Shown here one piece after another: positions 59,066 to 64,000 of a stretch of DNA of 64,000 nt (positions within the stretch are counted from its first letter, which is position 1; every line of letters begins with the position of its first letter). Source of the DNA: Artocarpus heterophyllus. Its lineage: Eukaryota > Streptophyta > Magnoliopsida > Rosales > Moraceae. Position numbers and translations under genes: made by a program. The stretch is taken from positions 14,370,836 through 14,434,835 of the forward strand of contig CM046353.1 of the NCBI GenBank assembly GCA_025403435.1, read 5' to 3'. Under the pieces are notes generated by a model. The model searched no databases, had not been told where the DNA came from, and saw nothing but the letters and a program-made list of their open reading frames with translations.

Positions 59066-60010
59066 GTTAATTAACCGTCACTCTTGTGATTCATGGAGTT
59101 TAGATGAAATGACGACAGGGAAAGAATTATCAGCTTACAAAAATGCATGTTTTAGTCCTTTAGGAATTTAGGCTAGCTTAACTTTTGGGATTTCTTCAGT
59201 GGATGGTTTTGGCTTTTCTCCTTCTGGAAACAACTTTTCAAAATGTGGTTGCCAAAACTTTGTTTTTTTTTTGGTCCAGTGAATGTTTAAGAATATCAAA
59301 AATAGGATCAAGATTTTCAAGATCAAGACTTTGGAAGACTTCTTCAAGCACATTGGTTCATTTAGAAATTATTCGTGAACATCTTCATTAATGATTTCAA
59401 TGTAAAAACACTCATCATTGTTTTGAAATTGTTTCCCAATATGGAAAACATTCACTCCAAAAGTCATATTTTTGAAAGAGATTTTCATGAGACCATTTCA
59501 ACAGTTAATGAGAGCATTAGCTGCAAGTAAGAAAGGTTTTTCGAGGATGATAGGAATTTTTTATTCCATGTCCACCTCACATTGAGTGTCTAAAATGAGA
59601 AAATCCATAGGGTAATAGAACTTATCAAGTTGTAACAAAACATATTCAACTATCCCTCATAGTTCCTTGATAGATCAGTCTACAAATTGTAAGACCACAG
59701 ATATTGGCTTAATCTCTCCAAGTCCTAATTGCAAGTAAATATACTAACGCATGAGATTGACACTTGCTCCTAAGTCTAACAAGGATTAAATGATTTCATG
59801 GGTTCCTATGTAACAGGTGATCATGGGATATTTAGGATCTTTATACTTGATCGGTGCTCTTTGCTTAAGAATTGCACTTAATTGTTCAGTCAAAATGCAG
59901 TCTTTAGAACATGATGATTCTTTTTCATAGTGCACAAGTCTTTCATAACTTTAGCATAAGCAGACACTTGTTTAAGAATTTGCAAAAGAGGAAGGTCGAT
60001 TCGAACTTGC
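59066..60010 (-). pseudogene. Athila-like protease region
   Basis: Minus-strand remnants include the CYIGTHEII and LLDLGASVNL signature near 59750-59810, the D-L-G-A-S form of the retroviral-type aspartic protease usual in Athila. The stretch 59400-59700 carries the tail of the domain, then a linker (59168-59353, Lys-rich) leads to RT. Several stops. It would cut the Gag-Pol precursor. Confidence 0.7.
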
Positions 60011-60143
60011 TTTAAGTGTTCCAAGATTTATTGATAATTTTTTGGCACTTTTTTAGTGGATTGAAGAGCATGAGGAAAAGGAGCTTTTACTGGAAGCTTA
60101 TTCACTTCTTCTTCTTGTCTTTGTGGAACAACTTCTTCATTAC

Positions 60144-61560
60144 TCACACTGCAGTGTTTGATTTTTCCAATGATTTACCGCTGCGAGTGGTAACATAACT
60201 AATCTCTTCATCATTCTTCTTTTCAATGCTAGAGGTTTGTATCATGTTTTGTCCTTCTAAAATGACTTGAGCTTGAGATGAACATTTTTCAATCAATTTT
60301 GAGATTTCTTCTGTCATTTGTGTGAGAGCCACTTCAATGTTCAGATTTGACTTGCTTTGTATCTTAAATAATGCTTGCAATGTTTCTTTAAGAGATTTAC
60401 TTGAGTGTGAATCATGCTGAGGAGCAGTGTATTCTCTTGGGTGCATTTCTTTTTCATTTTCCCAGTGATTGCCAAATGATTGCACTTGATTTGAATTCCT
60501 CCTATCAAAATTCAAATTGTTTCTTCCTTCAGGATTGAGAGTTTTGAGATAAGGAATATAAGGTTTATGATATGTCTTTAAGGCATTATATTGTTCCTCA
60601 TATACACCTATCATTTCTTGATAAGCATGACCATCCTATGGTTGTTCTTCAACTCTTTCATTTACAAAATTTATTCCTTGTAATTCAGCTCTTGTAACAT
60701 CTTGACTTCCTCTCTTATTTTTTGCTTTGAGGATTTCTAACTTTCTTGTAAGATTTTTAACTTGAATTCTAAGGTTGTAGTTATCCTCTTCCTTAAATTG
60801 ATAAATTCCAGTTGATCAAGACTTATTACTACTATGAAAAATGTCTAATTCAGCCCATAAATGAACTTTCTCAGCAAATTCATCAAGAAATTCCTTAGCC
60901 TTTTCAAGATCCTTGTGTAAGAATTTTCCATTGCACATCACTTCCAGATATTGGCGAGCGTGACTTGTGAGTCCTTCTTAGAAAAAGCTGGCAAGACTCC
61001 AATTTTCGTAACCATGGTGAGGACATTGACTTAAAAATCTTTGAACCTTTCCCAAACTTCATAAAAATTTTCATGATCGTTCTAGGAAAAAGTCAGAATT
61101 TGTTTCTTGAGATTGTTGGTCTTTTATAGGGTAGTATTTATGGAATTAAGCAGATGTCATGTCATCCCATGATTCGATGGATCGAGGTCTTAAAGAATAG
61201 AGCCAGGTTTTTGCTTTACCTTTTAGAGAAAAAGGAAAGAATTTCAATTTGATAGAATCAGCAATGTCAAGATGGTTGTGGAAAGTGGCAACAACTTCCT
61301 CAAATTCATGAATATGAACATAAGGATTTTTGCTTTCTAATCCCAAAAAGGTTGGCAAAAAGTTGAATCATGCCTAGCTTCAAGTCCTACCATGGAAGAT
61401 TCAATGGAAACACAATACATGAGGAGTTAAAGTACGAGTCAGGTGCATGTAATCTTTCATCAACATTCTTTGAGGATTCTCACCGAGATTCGCAATCGCA
61501 AATGGATTTAAAGGAACTGGATAATGTGGAGAAGAATTTGACAATTGTTCACTAAGGTTT
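60144..61560 (-). pseudogene. Athila-like gag
   Basis: Minus strand. Core motif ENPY-type SKNPYVHIHEFEEVVATFH, KLKFFPFSLKGKAKTWL and LRPRSIESWDDM at 61146-61358, characteristic of Athila/Tat gag. It continues in shifted frames (wording around EFLDEFAEKVHLWAELD near 60850-60880) to the open C-terminal part at 60144-60614 (polar, with YVTTRSGKSL at the end, the usual junction to protease). No zinc knuckle is seen, as expected for this group. Frame breaks near 61140, 61080, 60970 and 60640. Confidence 0.88.
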
Positions 61561-62258
61561 CTTGAGTTGGGAACTTTAGCAAAATGGCCTAGTTTGTCTC
61601 TATGTCAAAGCATTAACCTTAAGTGTTTCCCCTTTTTTTAATTATTTTTATTTTTTTATTTTCATTTTTTTAGTTTTTTTAATTTACAAGGGAAAGACAA
61701 GATGCTAAGCTTTTCTTTATTCAGGGAGAATAAAGCAGTTAGTGAAAAATATCCGCCTCATTTATTTTGTAGATCTTGAGAATTATATACTTTAAGGATG
61801 TTCCCAAGAAAGATTGGTGGGGCGAAGACTCCTTAAAAACCAACCTTCTAGTCAGAACAATATTCTTGGAATGATTGTCGTTGGGAAAATTTCCAAAATT
61901 AATGGTTATGGGAAAGATTTTCGAGACAGTATCAGCCTCCAGACATAACTTCCTCAAAGAATACTCTTCACAAAACCACAATTTATTTTATGAAAGGCCT
62001 AACTCTTAAGTTTTACGAAGTTTTATTCTAAATTCAAGGCCTAAATCTAAACCTAAAACTAACAAACAACGATGTTATACGAACCATAATTGAAAAGAAA
62101 ATATTTTTTATTTTGCAGATTTTTTATTTTTTATTTTTTTTAACAATTGACACACTAATTAAAACACACAAATATTTAAAATAAGATTTACAAAGGATGA
62201 GGATAGATCACTTGCTTATTTTCCCATTTAATTTAGCAATCTGACAAAGTAACTGCAC
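61561..62258 (-). other. Athila-like leader
   Basis: Noncoding sequence between the primer site and gag, with A/T-rich runs near 61630-61680 and 62100-62140. No frame recognised. Confidence 0.6.
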
Positions 62259-62260
62259 CT

Positions 62261-62277
62261 CTTCGACAATGACACCA
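62261..62277 (-). other. Athila-like primer-binding site, decayed
   Basis: The minus strand reads TGGTGTCATTGTCGAAG. It matches the tRNA-Asp type site TGGCGCCGTTGCCGGGG at most positions, with most differences being C-to-T or G-to-A changes. Confidence 0.7.
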
Positions 62278-62283
62278 AATTTT

Positions 62284-64000
62284 TGTTCGTATCGCCCAAA
62301 ATGTTTTTCTTAAACAGACATTTGTAGTATAGAAAGATTGTTGTATCCACAAGGAGGTAAGTTTTTGAAAGATTGAAAATTTTTTATTTAAAGTGGTAAT
62401 GGAATTTTTAAAACAAAATTTAAAAGAAAGCAAATATTTTTGAAAATTTTTAAAATAAGATTTTAAAACATAAAACTAAAACAGTGAAGCTTTGAAAATC
62501 CATTGTATGTTTTGTAACTGATATAAAATTTTAACTCTAAATAAATAATTATCTAAAGCATTTGATTTATTATGTCTTTTCTTATTAATTGCAAGCACAT
62601 TTACTATTTTTATAAGTCAACCTAAAGCAATAATATAACAAACCATAATGCAGTAAGGGTTTTCCTATTAAAAGTAGCAAAATAATCATCTTTCACTAAT
62701 GATTTGGTATATTAACTATGAAAATTATAACCGCTATCACTACAATTATAATTAACATAATTTTAAGATAAAAAAGAAAATAACAAATCAAAATTAATAT
62801 ATTTAAATGGAATAAATTTTTACGTTAATTTCAGTAACATCTCGTCTTATAAAATATCTAAAATCTGTAATATAACAAGTCATGCTGTAGTAAAAGATAT
62901 TCCATATAATTAAGCATTAAATTAATTATGCAACACAATTAAGTTACATAACGAAAGCACGACTGAATTTAGGTAAAAATTGGTAGCATAACAATACTAA
63001 CAATAATTTTTAAAAACTTGAAAAATATAATTTGTTCTATAAAAATATAAACATTACAACACAAATATAGAGTTAAAATCCATATCAGAGTACTATGCAT
63101 ATAAGATTATCTTTCTACCACACCAAGCTCTCTACACTAATTTAGATATTATTTTATTATTTTTAATGGATTGAGGAGTACCTTAACAGTACCTCCTCTC
63201 AAAGAGAGTACTGTTGAGCAGGAGACTCAGTAGCAGAGAAATTGCATTGAAGAAACTAACAAAGAGGCCAAATGGCTGTGGGTGTGAAAAAATGAAGGGG
63301 AATTTTTTATTATTTGCCATTTTTTATTATTATTTTATTATTTATTTTTTTTATTTATTCTTTTCTTTTCTTTGTTTAATTAGCCGCCTCCGCCACTGAT
63401 CATCATTTAGAGCTGATATGATAATCTTTTTTATTTATTTTTTCACGCGTAAAACTGCCCTTTACTGTGTAAATTTTACTGTTAGATCCAGTGTGATGAG
63501 CGTAACGACCGAACAAGCAGAAATCATTGGATGCGTTGTACGCTTACTGAAGGTGTGGCTGAGATCCCGCACTAGGATGGGACCACACTGACTGGTGCCA
63601 ACTCTTGATCCAAGTAAGCAAATCAGATGGTGGAGAGGAGACACTCCCGTACGTATGCTGCAACAGAATAAGAGGGCGTGGACAATCCGGATCGCTGGAT
63701 GGTGCTGATTTGATGGCTGTGAGTATGCCACATGTCCATTCTTTATTTTTATTTTCTTTTTTTTTATTTCTTGAATATTTGAGGTCCTTTTTGCCCTTTT
63801 ACATTGTTTTTCTTCGTTTTTCCTACAGATTTTAAATCTAAATTTCACAAATACACTAAAATTAATTATTTTACAAACAAAATATTTACAATAATTATTA
63901 AAAATATTTATTTATTTTACAATAAAACATACAAAAATAATTATAAATTTCTAAAATTCTAGTTTTTTTTGGTTTGATACAGATATGATTTTTAGGACTT
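62284..64000 (-). repeat. Athila-like 5' LTR, truncated by the window
   Basis: Starts TGTTCGTATCGCCC and aligns with 25796 onward to about 27575. Roughly 0.4 kb is expected beyond the window. The frames at 63214-63399, 63462-63848 and 63605-63835 lie in LTR sequence shared with 26710-27350 and are not genes. Confidence 0.85.

Larger units (their letters stand above)
25796..64000 (-). mobile_element. Athila-like Ty3/gypsy element, outer shell of the nest, cut by window end
   Basis: Coding is on the minus strand. LTRs start TGT(A/T)(T/C)GTATC at 25796 and 62284. Between them lie gag (60144-61560), protease, reverse transcriptase and integrase (57329-59980), the Ty3/gypsy order. The primer-binding site resembles the tRNA-Asp type used by Athila. 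The polypurine side carries the phrase TTGCTAGTCCCTAGCAA near 27932, a familiar feature of this group as I recall it. Without the 27.8 kb insertion at 28992-56838 it would be about 10-11 kb, normal for Athila. No env-like frame is recognisable after pol. Confidence 0.88.

Overview
This window is nuclear DNA from a flowering plant, most likely a eudicot. It is AT-rich, has one intron-containing gene with plant-type GT/AG introns, and is otherwise built mainly of plant LTR retrotransposons. I see no bacterial operons, no CRISPR array and no tRNA or rRNA gene.

Layout. (1) 1-5946: AT-rich, decayed retrotransposon-like sequence. (2) 5947-11019: an old Ty1/copia element (Copia-1, coding on the minus strand) with 0.6 kb LTRs, a gag deletion and a 287-bp tandem duplication in its integrase. 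(3) 11020-11940: an unassigned, relatively GC-rich stretch and a 75-bp minisatellite. (4) 12269-15733, minus strand: the only intact-looking host gene, a six-exon small GTPase of the RABC2/Rab18 type, 216 aa, ending in a double-cysteine prenylation motif. (5) 15734-23396: AT-rich intergenic DNA with a pair of 0.2 kb direct repeats around a 1 kb GC-spiked insert, microsatellites and a dispersed MITE-like repeat. (6) 23397-25795: remnant of a gypsy-type LTR carrying a candidate TIR element. (7) 25796 to the window end: a nest of retrotransposons.

The nest, outside to inside: an Athila-like Ty3/gypsy element (minus; LTRs 25796-27914 and 62284 to beyond 64000); inside it a ~4 kb gypsy-type solo LTR (28992-56838, split); inside that a long-LTR Ty1/copia element (Copia-2, minus, 29591-53290, target duplication GCACC); inside Copia-2's left LTR a Tekay-like chromovirus (plus, 29955-42068, target duplication CAACT) and inside its right LTR an inverted solo LTR of Copia-2's own family (50505-52541). 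LTR divergence, judged by eye, falls toward the inside of the nest, as expected.

No retroelement here looks autonomous. Coding regions are broken by stops (often Trp or Gln codons turned into stops), frameshifts, catalytic substitutions (YVND, FVDN) and deletions. The most unusual signals are: GC-rich near-palindromic motifs phased at about 20-22 bp upstream of the TATA box in the LTRs of two different copia families, with a longer array in Copia-2's leader; an extra acidic-tailed reading frame upstream of gag in the Tekay element; and near-identical Tekay LTRs flanking a badly decayed coding region. Boundaries and similarities were judged by eye, without alignment or database searches.
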